Shown here in pieces: positions 32,301-43,790 of a DNA stretch of 64,000 nucleotides. The notes beneath the pieces are model-generated. The model saw nothing but the letters and a program-made list of their open reading frames with translations, searched no databases and was not told where the DNA came from. The translations under genes and the position numbers were made by a program. This DNA comes from Haemonchus contortus (Eukaryota; Nematoda; Chromadorea; Rhabditida; Trichostrongylidae), in contig LS997565.1 in the NCBI GenBank assembly GCA_000469685.2, positions 35,747,145 to 35,811,144 of the forward strand. Direction: 5' to 3'. The stretch's first letter is position 1, and every line of letters starts with the position of its first letter.

Positions 32301-32989
32301 TAGTGACACCATTATAAGCCGTCTCATGTAATGAATATGATTTTGAAGAATAAGCACTACGAAAACATCTTCTTGTTCATGTAGGAATTCGTTTTCTGTG
32401 ATCAAGACAACAACCACTTACTTGGAAGAGTATTTTGTGGGTGAGACCTGTTAAACAATTGAAGCAGGTCCATGTGCAGCTTAGCAGGACGAGTGGCCTG
32501 TCTCGTGCCACTTTTTTTGGAATGGAGCATTTCATCTTATTTCATCACTCCATCATGTATAGAATTGAGGGAATGAGGCACGCTCAGCCCTAGAGAAGCT
32601 TTGAAGATCAACACCATCTATTCCTCCTTTGATCGAAACCACCGGACACTAACTTTTTCATTTCTAAGGCAGTTTATGCGCGTATAACCTGCACCAGCTC
32701 TGGTCGACAGAGACGACTTTTGATGGTTTTTATCCCTAGATTCTTCATGTATTGTCAAATACTGACATTTTATAAGTCATCAAGCTAGAATTTGCAAAAG
32801 CGCTTTTCAAGTTACTAGCAAATCAGTTACCTGTATGCAATATGTCTCGACTGCAACAGAAGTGGTGAAAGAGATCATCTTCAGGCTGGAAAAGGACCGG
32901 AGGAAAATTTGACAATCGAATATAATGCAACAGATCCCAGCAAGGGAATCACTGGAAAGACAATCGTAAAATTAAAACCAACTGAATAG
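29343..32989 (+). CDS. MSP-domain (sperm-specific class P type) protein
   Basis: Three exons, all joined in phase 0: 29,343-29,450, 29,507-29,605 and 32,885-32,989, giving 103 residues. Segments show the MSP beta-sandwich signature: PPKCTITTSGGKAKHTMTN with CDVNLNYK, then LPSGSKYSIDPAT and KSIEVVITRQ, then GKGPEENLTIEYNATDP. Length and layout fit the nematode SSP (sperm-specific, class P) group, cytoskeletal MSP-fold proteins of sperm. The start MGYEV at 29,343 gives the family's usual length; the frame is open further up to an ATG at 29,229, so that start is not excluded. Donors are GTAAGA and GTAGCG; acceptors are TTGTCAG and CATCTTCAG. The 3.3 kb last intron is long for this family and contains a foldback repeat. 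Confidence 0.78.
29837..30245. mobile_element. Foldback/MITE-like element in the MSP-gene intron
   Basis: Bases 29,837-29,883 are an imperfect reverse complement of 30,198-30,245, sharing GATTCACGCGCC and ATATAATGAGGTCATCG. Next to the right end, 30,236-30,289 forms a further hairpin: a 17-bp stem starting CTGTGGG with one mismatch. There is no coding capacity. Confidence 0.55.
30236..30289. repeat. Strong hairpin
   Basis: CTGTGGGCCCTGGCTAT pairs with the reverse complement of ATAGCCAGGACCCACAG at 16 of 17 positions around a roughly 20-base loop. It sits in the intron on the plus strand. Confidence 0.75.
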
Positions 32990-32996
32990 ACGACGA

Positions 32997-33002
32997 AATA
33001 AA
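32997..33002 (+). terminator. Poly(A) signal of the MSP-domain gene
   Basis: AATAAA starts 8 bases after the TAG stop, typical of compact nematode 3' ends. Confidence 0.65.
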
Positions 33003-36000
33003 TATCTCTTAATTTATCGCAATGACAATGTATTTTACTGCATATTTTAGTGTATAGTGATACGATCGGGATGCAAATTCCCTCATCCGCATTAAAAAAG
33101 CAAAAAAGAAGTGGGCGTCGGGGTCGAAGATATCATAAGGGACTGACAATAAGGATGTGATGCAGTAGACCACTCGAACAGCATATCCTGCTCCCTGAAT
33201 TAGGCACTTTAGAGGGCTTCCCGATTATCGGAGCTGGGACAAGAAATTTCGCAGTTTATAAGTGGGAGAATCTTCCCCATAACAAACAACGTAGGCAAAA
33301 ATGGTTGGTGCTGTGTCGGCGTCTAAGAACCAGCACATCGTGGCAGCTCACTTCATGATAACAAGGTTACCGAGCTATAATAGTTGGATCATAGTTTCAC
33401 CAGCACAGTGTATCATGGTTTTTACTCTCCAAATCATCTGTCGTCATGATTCCATCATTTACCTACCAACGATCTCCCTACAGAAAAGCGGTTAGATAAC
33501 AGTGATCGCCGAGGTATTTACTTCGGCAAATTGCTCTAGATGTTAGCCTTCCAAATGTGTTGAACGGGTTCGTTTACCTTGACAGCGACTACTCTTTCAC
33601 TCTAATAAAGTATAAAGGTATTGAAAAAGTGGCATTAGTGCTGGGTGACAGGAAAAGACAACAACGACACAGACTGATAAGGGGCTTTAGCAGTCAAAGC
33701 GACAGGATTCGGTGCAGTTTTCTCTCTGCTGCATTACAGTTTTTTACACTAGCAACTCGTAAAGGAAGTAAGGTGTCGACACTCGTGTTTGTGTTTATTG
33801 GTACCGTAATTAAAAAGAGGCCATAAACAACATAGGAAATATGAAAGCAACATAAAGTTATAGCACTGTCGACGATATGTCTTACCCCAATAGAGGGCTC
33901 CAGCCGGGAAGCTGAGCTCTGCAGTTCTCCGAAGATCACCCGGAGAGGAAGTAGTGGTCATGATTTTCGAGTTTGAATCCAACAAATAATAATAAAAGCT
34001 AGAAAAACTTGTTAACTGCAATACTATTATCACTAAGTTATTGTCTTGATGACGTCTATGACCTCGTACGCTTTGGTTTTCTGTGTACAAAGCGATATGA
34101 AGTGGTCTGTCTGTGTCTGTTTACCTAATGTTTCGCTGACATCGCGAAAAGTTTCTGTCAAATCACTTTTCCTCGAATCACGAACGGTACGTTATGACTA
34201 GTTTAGTGACTTTTCCGTTATCAAACAACTTTTAAACATTCTGTTTTATTATGTCTTGATAAGAAAAATGAGACAAATAATAAATAAATCAGGATATAAA
34301 AAGCAGAGATTGTCAAGTGTGAATCCGAACTTTCATAGATTTCGTCTTGATCAACTCGGTGGTTCAGTCGAGTGCATTAGTTTTATATATTAATTAAATT
34401 AAAAATTAAAAAATAGAAGAAACGATCTATCAGCTCTCGTAATTTTTTTATTAGGTGATAAAGTCTTCTGAGTCTTCCTGCTATTTTTACATACTAATAC
34501 TTTTGTACAAGGAATGGAATTAGTTAATGAAACTGTGTAGCCACTGAACGAAATTATTTCTGGATGCCCTAGTTTTTCCCTTTCTTTCAAGAATTCTTGG
34601 TAGTTTTCAAAAATCAGAAAATTGCTTTGCTGGCTGCCAGTAGGTAAAGCTTTGTACCATGAATCCTCCAATAATAGTTCTGAATATGTATGTATACTTC
34701 CCAATACGGGACAAGACCTCCTTTACCATCTCCCTTTTCATACTTCCAGAAGTATTGTTTGAGAAAGTGTAATGCCATTGTAAAAACTACATATCAGGAT
34801 CGGTATCTCTCATGCTGAACAACTCCTTCATTGACATTACAACAAGGGCCAGCAATTATGAGTAAAAGCTGGTGTTTGAGGAGGAACTGTAAGAATTTGG
34901 TGAAAAACCCATCACGAGGGAATCTCACCTATCAGCGTGAGGTTGGTAGTTGAAGCAAAGATGGAAACCAATAATTGATCTGAGCTCAATAATTGTATTT
35001 TCGGACAACTTTGAATTTTCTTTACCACTGAATCTGAATACATTCTTGGTGCTAATTCATTACCACCTATCGCTTTATGCTGGTAGCATCCCACTGGAGT
35101 TCGAGTTGGAACAAGTTATAGGACTCACTCAAACAGTTTCACACTCAATGCGCTGAATATGGCAAAAACTTGAATGGTCCCTTTTCCTTGCTTCTCGCTG
35201 CGGGCGTGCAATTACAGCCGTCAGAAAAGTAGTGGTGGTCCCTCAACGCTGCTGCCAGTCGGTTCTGTGGAGATCTAAAATTTCCCCGTCCCGTCACAGT
35301 AACCGATTGTCCATCACGGGAGGCATAAAAAAGCCAAAGTCAAAAGTTCGCAAATCATTTCCATGTTTACATTTGAAGGTCGAAAACACTTATCAATGTC
35401 AATCGGGACTGAGCAAATATGGTCAATGAATATTTGGATTTCCGCGGCTGTTGCATGAGAAGCTGACAATGGAGATTACTTTTGGCGCATTGCCAAAGTT
35501 ATGAGACGCATGATGTATTACTAAGAGTTTTAGATAAAGAGTCAGCCATTGGCTTTCGATCCCTCAGAGATATGCACCAAATTGACTCTCAGCCAAAATT
35601 AGATAGATGTCTAGAGACAGCTACCAATAACTATCCCGGCCTCGCCGCTTAGGCTTTCCCACCATAATTCCGTGGAGTGGGGATGTGGCAGTTTGGGAGT
35701 TTGATGAAAAACCTGCTGCGTATATATGTGATATGGACAATTATGGCACCTCTAGGAACTCATGTATACAACTTCTGAGTAATTGTTTCATACTCATATT
35801 AATCAGTAGAATCAACAATACAAGCTGATTTGGCTCTATCCATCACTGCTTCATTTATGAGCAGGGATTGGCTGAAGCTAACATTTGTTGTGAGCACCGC
35901 TTCTATTGAATTCGCTACGATCCATCAACACAATGGGAATCGATGTCTCGTTGTAAAATGGAAAACGTGGTTTAGGCGCTTGCCGCTACCCGAACCGCAA

Positions 36001-36819
36001 CGTGCTTTCACAGATCCCCTTATGTTAGCACATTGAATGACTCCCACTTTTTCGCCCTGGTTAGATCCTACACGCCTTGTAAAATTAGCATATTTCTCGT
36101 CTCCTTCTTCTCATATTCAACTTCTTTCTACTTTTTTTACTGATTTAGGTCGGGACGTCTACTTCATTCGTAAGTTTGTCATGTTTCCGTTCTTGATTCT
36201 CTCTTCCGTGCTAGGAAGAGCCGATCTTCGTCAGTCATAGCCTCCAGTTCCTTCCATAATCCTAGGAGACACTTTTGCCCTCAGAGCAGAACCTAGAAAG
36301 ACACTGATACCAAAAGTTACGAAAGTATTTTTGAGAAATCAACTGAATCATCGTTTTGCTTATCTCCATTCATTACTTCCCCTCATGCCCTGGAACTTTA
36401 CACCTAATCCTCCCTAGTAGAACAACAAGGTCGGAGGTAATGTTAAACGGCAGTTTATGCTTATTGATTCCAAGTTGAGGTTCCGTATATTCGCACAGAG
36501 GGCATAGGCCCACAGACCTAATTTTTATGGGAGAACGCTGATTAGGTGTTTAGTATTTTCATGTCGGGCAATGTTTACTGCCAGTGTAATAGTCAGTGTT
36601 CGCCTATAGACTTCACTGACTGTAACAGAACGTTGGCCCTAATACTTCCAGTCCTTTGTTGCATTTCCTACCGAGTTTTTTATTTTTAATAATCGTTTCT
36701 TTTTACAACAATCGGAATCATAGTTATTTTCGTTATATTGGTGATAGAACTTTTTTTGCAACTTACTCGTAAATACCGAACAGAACAAAATACGAAATTA
36801 ATACTGGTCAAGACAGGCC
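33003..36819. other. Gene-poor stretch
   Basis: No supported gene. On the minus strand an ATG at about 33,961 opens MTTTSSPGDLRRTAELSFPA and reaches a possible donor near 33,884, but no following exon was found, so it is not called. The rest is AT-rich, without family matches. Confidence 0.45.
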
Positions 36820-37090
36820 ATGGAGGAGGTGGTGCGATGGCAAGTGGCGCACTACCACTTACCCTTGGTCTCGAGTTCGAATCCCGTATTGATGTGCGCC
36901 CAGCTAATCAGCCGATTAATCAATACCAGACCTGTATGGGGGACAAAGCACTGACTTATACATCAGCTTGTCACCGCAAGTCACTGTATAGGTCACAGAC
37001 GAATTCAATAGGACACTACGATTTTGAATGAAAGTCGAATGCAGCGGCGCAGATGGCTTTGGTTATCGCCCAAGACTTTAGCCTTTATCC
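36820..37090 (+). mobile_element. tRNA-derived SINE, copy A
   Basis: The head has a tRNA-like A box (GCGATGGCAAGTGGCGCA) and a B box containing GAGTTCGAATCCC, followed by a body ending near GACTTTAGCCTTTATCC. The body matches, in reverse complement, the copies at 48,055 and 51,530 (shared TTCGACTTTCA, GGCCTATACA-like and GACTTGCGGTG pieces). It has no protein and depends on a LINE for movement. This is the least decayed copy in the window. Confidence 0.75.
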
Positions 37091-39884
37091 TTTGAAACGG
37101 GCTCAGAAAACATGAGAAAAATTGAAGGACCGATTTTTAGTTAAGAAGAATGGTATTTATCACATCTGAGCATCAATTGTACTCTGAAAAATTCAAATTC
37201 TCCTCGATTGTTATAGTAACCTCTATAAATCCTTGCAGTTGTGTAGTCTACTCAAGGTTTCAGCACAGTTTCAGCTAAGTGACGTAAATTTTACTGGCAT
37301 TTCCTTTTGAGGAGTGTGCAGGGTTTGAATTCACACTGCCTAAGTAATACCTGTATACTGGGCTTGTCCACGCAGTTGAAAACAGCAGCATCTTTCAAAG
37401 AACTTTCCTCCCAGGGAATTATTAATACCATTGAGCTGACAATTAGAGTAGTCTGGAGTTACAGGTTTGTCAAAGTTTTTCTCGCAGTCCAATTCCTCAC
37501 GCGATTAGTGGAAATAGGGCTAGTTCCGTTTAGCGGATCAGTTTCAAAAGCACTGTGTTTGACATTTGAAATCGAGAAAAAACTGCTTTGAGATTTTTTT
37601 CGACGGCGAGAACCCTCTTCGACCTTAAGCTAATAAATGCCAAGGGTCGGAGACAAATATTTGACATGTCATTCTTACGAAGAGCTCAGCGGCAACGGCG
37701 AAGTCGGCGTGAACCCGTGGGAAGCACGCGTTTTTTTCTTCTTTCAAAAGCTGAAATGTCTCACTGAATTTTTATGTCTAGAACAGTTTCACATGAGTTT
37801 TGGTTTCAATTTGTATTTCAATCCATAGTTTCCTTGGAAACCTTCCCTACAGGATACATTTTGCTACCTTTCCCACTCATATGTCTTCTCTCAAGCTACT
37901 TGACAAACATTTTGCTGAAGTGAGTTTTTGAAGCGAAGGCTATTTCTCCTGTGACTGTAACTTGCTCTATTTATACTTTACAGCCAATGAATTCTGGCAT
38001 CGCTTTTGAACTATGAAGAGTCATATCCAATAGTGACAGGTCCTAGTATAATCCCAGAATAAGCCCAATAAAGCAGTGCTCTAGATAACTACCAACATTG
38101 CACCAGAAGTGATACTTATCACTATGTTCATTTCCCTAAACGTCTTTCATTGATTACTGACACCCCTCCACCTCAAACAGTCCAACTCCAAACAAGCAGT
38201 ATTGTATTTTTGTTGTGTTTCGCCATTGAAAGTGTTTCCTGACTATGGTCACATGTTTGGATCACTTTTCACGATAGTGAGAAGTGAATTTGTTTACGAT
38301 CTGAAGGTTTCTTTGGGGGCGCCGCCAAACCAGGGAACGTCATTTTTGGAGATTACTGATAAGGATGAATGCCTTTAAAAGAAATATCACGGGTTGCACA
38401 GCTTTCCTAGTTAGGTGGTAGCGTAGCAGCCGTTGAATCCACAGCATCAGCAATTTTTTTCTGTAGTATGTGACATCTGAATCAGGACTGAAGGCAAAAA
38501 TTCGGTGAAAACTCATAGAACAGTTCAGTCAAACTCGACTCTGTTTGAGGACAATCCTCATGAGTACCATTTGTTTTCCGCTACCGTTGTGTCCTCTTGA
38601 CCTTTCGGGAAAGGTTACATGTATGATTAAACAATATTGCTTGCCTGAACAGTATTTGCTCTGCGAAACAAAATGAATCGACCGTCAGGATGGGAATAGA
38701 TTAAGTGACGAACTGATCTTAATTAATCTACTCAAAATGGCTTTTAACCTGTCTTTCGTAGCTATTATAAGGCTACTGACATTGCTAAGAAAAGAATAGT
38801 GAATAACTTTTCCAACTCGGAAAAAATTCTATTCGATGTAGTCTTGATTTTACCGAATACATATCGTTGAGCCTTTGCTTTACGACTGTTTTATCGTAAG
38901 ACAAATGACAATACAAACATTTTGCTTGTTTACCTACTTTAAAAACTGTAACAGAGTATAAGGGTTGTGGGATACTCTATCGTTCAATATTTCCAAATTA
39001 CAAGTAGAAATGTCGAGCCTGTTTCATTTCAGACCTAATTTGATCATTAGTAGGCAGTACAATAGATTGTTTAGTGTTTCTAAGCAAAAAGCCGGTTTTT
39101 TTGGGCGCATTGTGAGTATAAATGGAATCTTATGCAAAACTTCATCATATCATGTCTAAGCGACTCCAAAGCTTTGAAATGTGAGGGGTATCCCTTTCTA
39201 CCAAGCTAGCGCGAAGCCTGTTTCGTGGCTGTCAATGTTTTCGAGTGAGCAATTCGAACTGTAAGAAAACACCATTAGCTAATATTTGTTCCGCTTTTTT
39301 CCTGTGCGAAATCAAGGGAGTAGTCGCTTCGGCAGGGTGAGTAAGATACTAAAGACGTTTTTCTTGGCGTCACATGTTGTTACTAACAATAAGAGAGAAT
39401 TTTCAAGTTTTGGTTTGGGACCTTCACTGGCTTTTTCAATCCATGGTTTTTGTTTAGTAGAGAAGGCAACTTAGAGACAACTTTTATTAAATTTGCCCTC
39501 CTGTATAGCATCGGAACTAACGCACTAACACTAGTAGCTTAAGCCGCTTTCATCCACAAGTTACCATACTGTATATAAAACAAATACTTGATTTCCTGAG
39601 GTCGGGTAAATTGCATGGATGCTGCCTTAAGTGTGGGACTGACTGAAGACGATGCCCTCGGTTATCATTGAGTCATGGACCAAAATGACTCAATAAGCTG
39701 CAGCGACCCAATTATCGGAGATGTAACCCTTCCTCTATGGATGTCTAAGTCAGATCAATGTGAAAGGCCAGGCGAATTCATTCGCTGCTGTCATTTGATA
39801 TTCAGTTAGCGAATTGGATATGATGTCATTCATACCCTTGAGGTAGACACGCAACTCTGTTGACCCGGGATTTCCTTTCTTCTG
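37091..39884. other. Gene-poor stretch
   Basis: No recognised exon. The open frame 37,307-37,591 (94 codons) has no start context, splice signals or domain. Confidence 0.45.
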
Positions 39885-40065
39885 CGTTCTTCTACTACGT
39901 GACCAGCCGATCTACAAGTCAACACTCTACCTAGATGGGCCCAGTACCATATAACGACCTAGAAAAGATGGAAAGCTGGGTTGACTTGGACGAGATGCGA
40001 ACCAGGTCAAATCGTGGACTGTGTGATAGCGCATCCCTTGCCCTTACATTACCTCCGCCATGTTG
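39885..40065 (-). mobile_element. Degraded SINE copy E
   Basis: The order of weak matches (GACCAGCCGAT, GATGCGAACCAGG, GTGTGATAGCGCAT, CTCCGCC) follows the minus-strand SINE copies. Both promoter boxes are damaged. Confidence 0.4.
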
Positions 40066-41885
40066 ATGTGCAAATTCTAGATTTCCCTCTATGTTTTATA
40101 TGCGAGAAGGTCAGTGTTTCCAGTCAGAAATATAGCCGCTTTAGAAATTTCTCGTCGGCTTTCATATTCTCTCCATGGAGGATGTAACAATGTGTTTTTT
40201 AACGCACTCTATCCCTTCCTGAAGGGAAACTGGTGGTATGAGTGGCATTGACAAGCAGAATGTGCTCCTAGCAGTTGACTTCATAAATACGGCCTCGACT
40301 GATTCCTGAAGGCATAGGAAAAGGCTTGTTTTTGAAATTCACTCTCCGTTCTTTTGCCAGCGGTAATCCAAGGGAACAATCGCCATTCGTTGTTACCTGG
40401 GCAAATACTGCTCAACTTAGTTTACCCAAGTAACGTGGTTTTCGACCATTCTTCCGATAATAAACACTCAGGCTAAAGATTTGAGAGCACATTAGCGGTT
40501 CCTCAGAGAACCGTGGATTGGGTTCAGTTTCGCTCGACGCTGTCTAACAAGACATTCTCAAATGGTGTGAGGCGGATTTGGAAGAGACTTCCCATTTAAA
40601 GAAGCAAAGATTCACTTTTATGTACTCAAACTATCTCGGGGAAAATCACGTTCTGTTACCTTACCTACGTGCCCCAAGTGTATTGACTTTATAGTACAGT
40701 GGAAGTTTAACGGAAGTGAGTGGTGTTAATGCGGTCGGTTCGACACCAGACTGTCCACTAACTTATTCCGAGCTATTTGGAACTCTTCTCTCGCCTTCCA
40801 AGCTGACAGAAAAATTACCGTTATATCAAGCTATACTCATTTGATTCCTGTCTATAAATGTCAGAGATGCCTATCTAGCTCGAAATCATCAGAATCCACT
40901 ATAGGTATCAAATGTACAACCTACCAAACTTCTTCTGTCGATCATTTTGAAGGTCCTCACTCTATTTGTCTTGATAAGCCTGCTAGGGCAGCTTCCAATT
41001 ATTGTAGCACTTAAGAACAGATAGGGTTATATGCTCAAATAGGAAACCTTTTTTAAACACTTTCCCACCGTTCCCCTTGCTTTCCGTCATCAAACTCTTA
41101 TCGTCCTAATTCGCTAATTCATAAGTGAAATTGAGATTTCATCATTCCTCTTCTCGAGGTGGAACATGTTTCCGCGACCCGCCTGGACATATGCAAACAT
41201 TGATGACTTCGGCATCCACTCAATTTTCATTCCGAGAAAACATCTTCGAGACTCCACGACGGAGTACTGCACTCATCGTGAAGCCTTTCATTCTCATGCT
41301 CACTAGCATGATCCCAGAACGTTGCAGTGATGGACTTGACGGTATTTTGCGGGGGTACCATACCTGAATTTCTGCTCCAACAGTTCTGTATTTGCAGATT
41401 AAACTTAATTAGAGCTCATGATTTGACGGAAAATCATTCCACAAAAACACGGCTGTACCTCGCTGATGAAAATAAAGTCAATAATATCGTAGTGTTGCAG
41501 TGCCTTCCAATATAAGAATTTTTGTTTTTGTTAATATTTCAACCCAAACCTTGATCAATTCAGGAATATCTTTTTTTGGATTATCGAAACATTTTTGAGA
41601 ACAGCAGCCTCAGTGATGAAGGAAAGGTGCTTAGGATAGAGCCCATTTCAAACACAAACAAGATTTTCTATGCATGGTACCTATTTAGCACTCAGATACT
41701 TTTCCCACGATCAGCAGAACGTCCGGTTCGGAAGCCAAATCTAAAGCGAAATCTTCAATTAGCGGAAACTCGTTTCATTATTGGATTTTGCTTACTAATT
41801 TTCCCTTAGTGAGAAGGGTTTTGGTGGTTCCCAGCCTTCGTTAAGAGGCGAGCATATCTAACCTTGGAGAAGTCTAGTGATAGTT
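40066..41885. other. Gene-poor stretch
   Basis: Nothing recognised. The frame 41,125-41,367 is open for 80 codons but shows no family feature. Confidence 0.4.
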
Positions 41886-42113
41886 ATGAAGTCCTTCTTT
41901 CCACCTCTGCTTCCTCTTTTTTGTCTCTTCTCCTCTATTTTTACTCCGGACGAACTAAATGGCTTTTTTTCTGTAAGAGAAATTATAGATCTGGGAGATG
42001 AAAAATGTTTGGAAGGCCTCAGTGTCAGGCAGAAAGAGCGCTTGGGTCAAGAGGCTCTGCACCACATGTACGGTCCTGAGTACTCAGGGGCAGCCTTCCC
42101 CCCTTATGAGTGA
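41886..42113 (+). CDS. Possible small secreted protein
   Basis: An ATG at 41,886 starts a 76-codon frame: MKSFFPPLLPLFCLFSSIF resembles a signal peptide and is followed by a charged segment (SVRQKERLGQEAL) ending GAAFPPYE and TGA. There is a single cysteine in the mature part. No introns and no homologous family known to me. The upstream AT-rich DNA gives no clear promoter. It may be chance, since one such frame is not rare in 64 kb. Confidence 0.25.
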   Translation: MKSFFPPLLPLFCLFSSIFTPDELNGFFSVREIIDLGDEKCLEGLSVRQKERLGQEALHHMYGPEYSGAAFPPYE

Positions 42114-42728
42114 ATTAAGCGGCATTAGTCTCGCTGGGGAGTACAAAATTCTTGACGTATCCGTCGGTTTCTCTCCCTTCAAATTTGGGTGTGATGTGTG
42201 CCCTTTCAGAACCGGATCAATGAAGAAACTAGAGACCTCACTTTGTATTCCTTCATACCCGTCATGCTGGCAGGCTTGTAGGCATCGAGAATTAGGCTTC
42301 CAAATCCATATGTAGTTTCGTCGTGGAGGGTTTGGGAAGGATATCTGTTGAAGAATGCAGAGAGTGGAGCAGGAGAAAACTAAAACTTTACACTCCAAAC
42401 TACTCGAAAAAACTGTAGACCAAGCTTTCTGCATACTCTTGTGAGGAGAACCTTCCCATACCTTGTAATTCATGCAAATTCCATTCAATTCCTTCCGTAA
42501 GTGTACACAAAAGTTGCTTGTCAGTGCCTTGTTTGTCAAATATCCTATGAATTTGTTGATAGGAGAAAGTTGTAGTGGAAAGGGGAAGAATTCCCTTCTT
42601 AGCTCCTTGTTATCAGGTGTCTCCGAGCTTGTATTTTGCGAAATTCGGAGAGCATGGTCACAGCAGTTTGCCATATGGGAACTGTTTTTCTGTGAGCGTA
42701 GCCTTTCCCAAATATTGTTTTCAAGCAA
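42084..42728 (-). CDS. Unusually long open frame of unknown nature
   Basis: 215 codons open on minus without an initial ATG (first ATG at the MANCCDHALRISQ segment). No catalytic motif was recognised. At a normal stop frequency such a length is somewhat unexpected by chance in this window. The residue mix (many Cys, Ser, Asn and Pro) does not suggest a folded family I know. It could be a decayed retroelement coding region or simply chance. Two shorter plus-strand frames overlap it. Confidence 0.2.
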   Translation of the reverse strand: MLENNIWERLRSQKNSSHMANCCDHALRISQNTSSETPDNKELRREFFPFPLQLSPINKFIGYLTNKALTSNFCVHLRKELNGICMNYKVWEGSPHKSMQKAWSTVFSSSLECKVLVFSCSTLCILQQISFPNPPRRNYIWIWKPNSRCLQACQHDGYEGIQSEVSSFFIDPVLKGHTSHPNLKGEKPTDTSRILYSPARLMPLNSLIRGEGCP

Positions 42729-42889
42729 CGGGTTGCACTGGTGATTTCTGCATCGGAATAGACAACAACTCTTCCACAGAACAATTCGAAGTCCTCGACT
42801 TTTCGAGAATCTCGGACGAAATAGTTGCTAGCTGCTTCTTGCTTCACTTTGCTATAGAAGGCCGAATAAGCCACAGGTGTTGGTAGGAT

Positions 42890-43569
42890 GGTGAATAAAA
42901 CAAAAAAAATCAGAAATTTCCGAACTCTCCTTTGAGTTCGGAAAACTTGAGCGTGCTAGGACCTCTTCTCAGGGGAAAAATATTGAAAAAAAAGCTCTCT
43001 AAGAAACTAAGTTCCATTTTTTGTGTCTGACCTGGACGTTATGCAAATTTCAAAGCCGTGGGTAGACGCGAGGTGTATATTTGAGAGTCAAATAAATCGC
43101 ATGAGGCGGAAGATTAACTGAACCAGCCTGGCACACCGCCGGCACCGTTCATACTTTCCAATCGTCGTATTCCTAACTAACTACGGCTTACTTGCTACCA
43201 TTAAGTTTTCCTTCCGTCCCTCTCAGGAACCGAAGCTGTGATACGGACCTTGACCCAACAATCATTATGCCTCTCCAAAATTCTGACTTTCACCCCTCTT
43301 TGGACACCGACGTTGGAATTCTTCCTCGAGGTCAGCTGATCGTTTTTTTTCTTCTTATAAAGAAATCTTTTGATATTTCAATGATGACCATTTTCCAATC
43401 AAGTTCCTCATCGATTTTTTGAATCATTTTTTTCAAGCTTGGTTTTGTAAATAAATAAAGGTGCACCTCAACTGACAGTATAATAGAAGCCGCTCCATTA
43501 AGCTCGAGCTTTCCTACACTTACATACTATGGGCAGTATGAACGATACAATAGCATGAACGATAAAATC
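42890..43569. other. Gene-poor stretch
   Basis: No gene recognised; contains an AAATAAATAAA run near 43,447 of the kind that ends some LINE or SINE copies. Confidence 0.4.
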
Positions 43570-43790
43570 TTAAGAGTTAATCAAACCCTTCCACGGGATG
43601 GCTCCCGTTCCTCCGGCTGTTACTCAGAATTTTAATCTCTATACAATAACTTGCAGTGGCCAGCCAATGAGATGCTTTTACCCTCCTAAACGAGCCTGGG
43701 CCCTAAACCCTAGGGAAGACATGGTTTATTTGAGCTGGTGTCGATCCCAAACTTGATCTTAGACCCTGTGTGTGATAGTGCTCCTTTCTA
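43570..43790 (-). mobile_element. Degraded SINE copy B
   Basis: The body pieces TATACAATAACTTGCAGTGG and CCAGCCAATG line up with the copies at 48,055 and 51,530. The head is recognisable only by GTGTCGATCCCAAAC and GTGATAGTGC. Confidence 0.5.

Noticed and set aside
36865..36885. tRNA gene suggested by a GTTCGAATCC B box
   Set aside because: There is no complete cloverleaf or acceptor stem; the body behind it is shared with other SINE copies.
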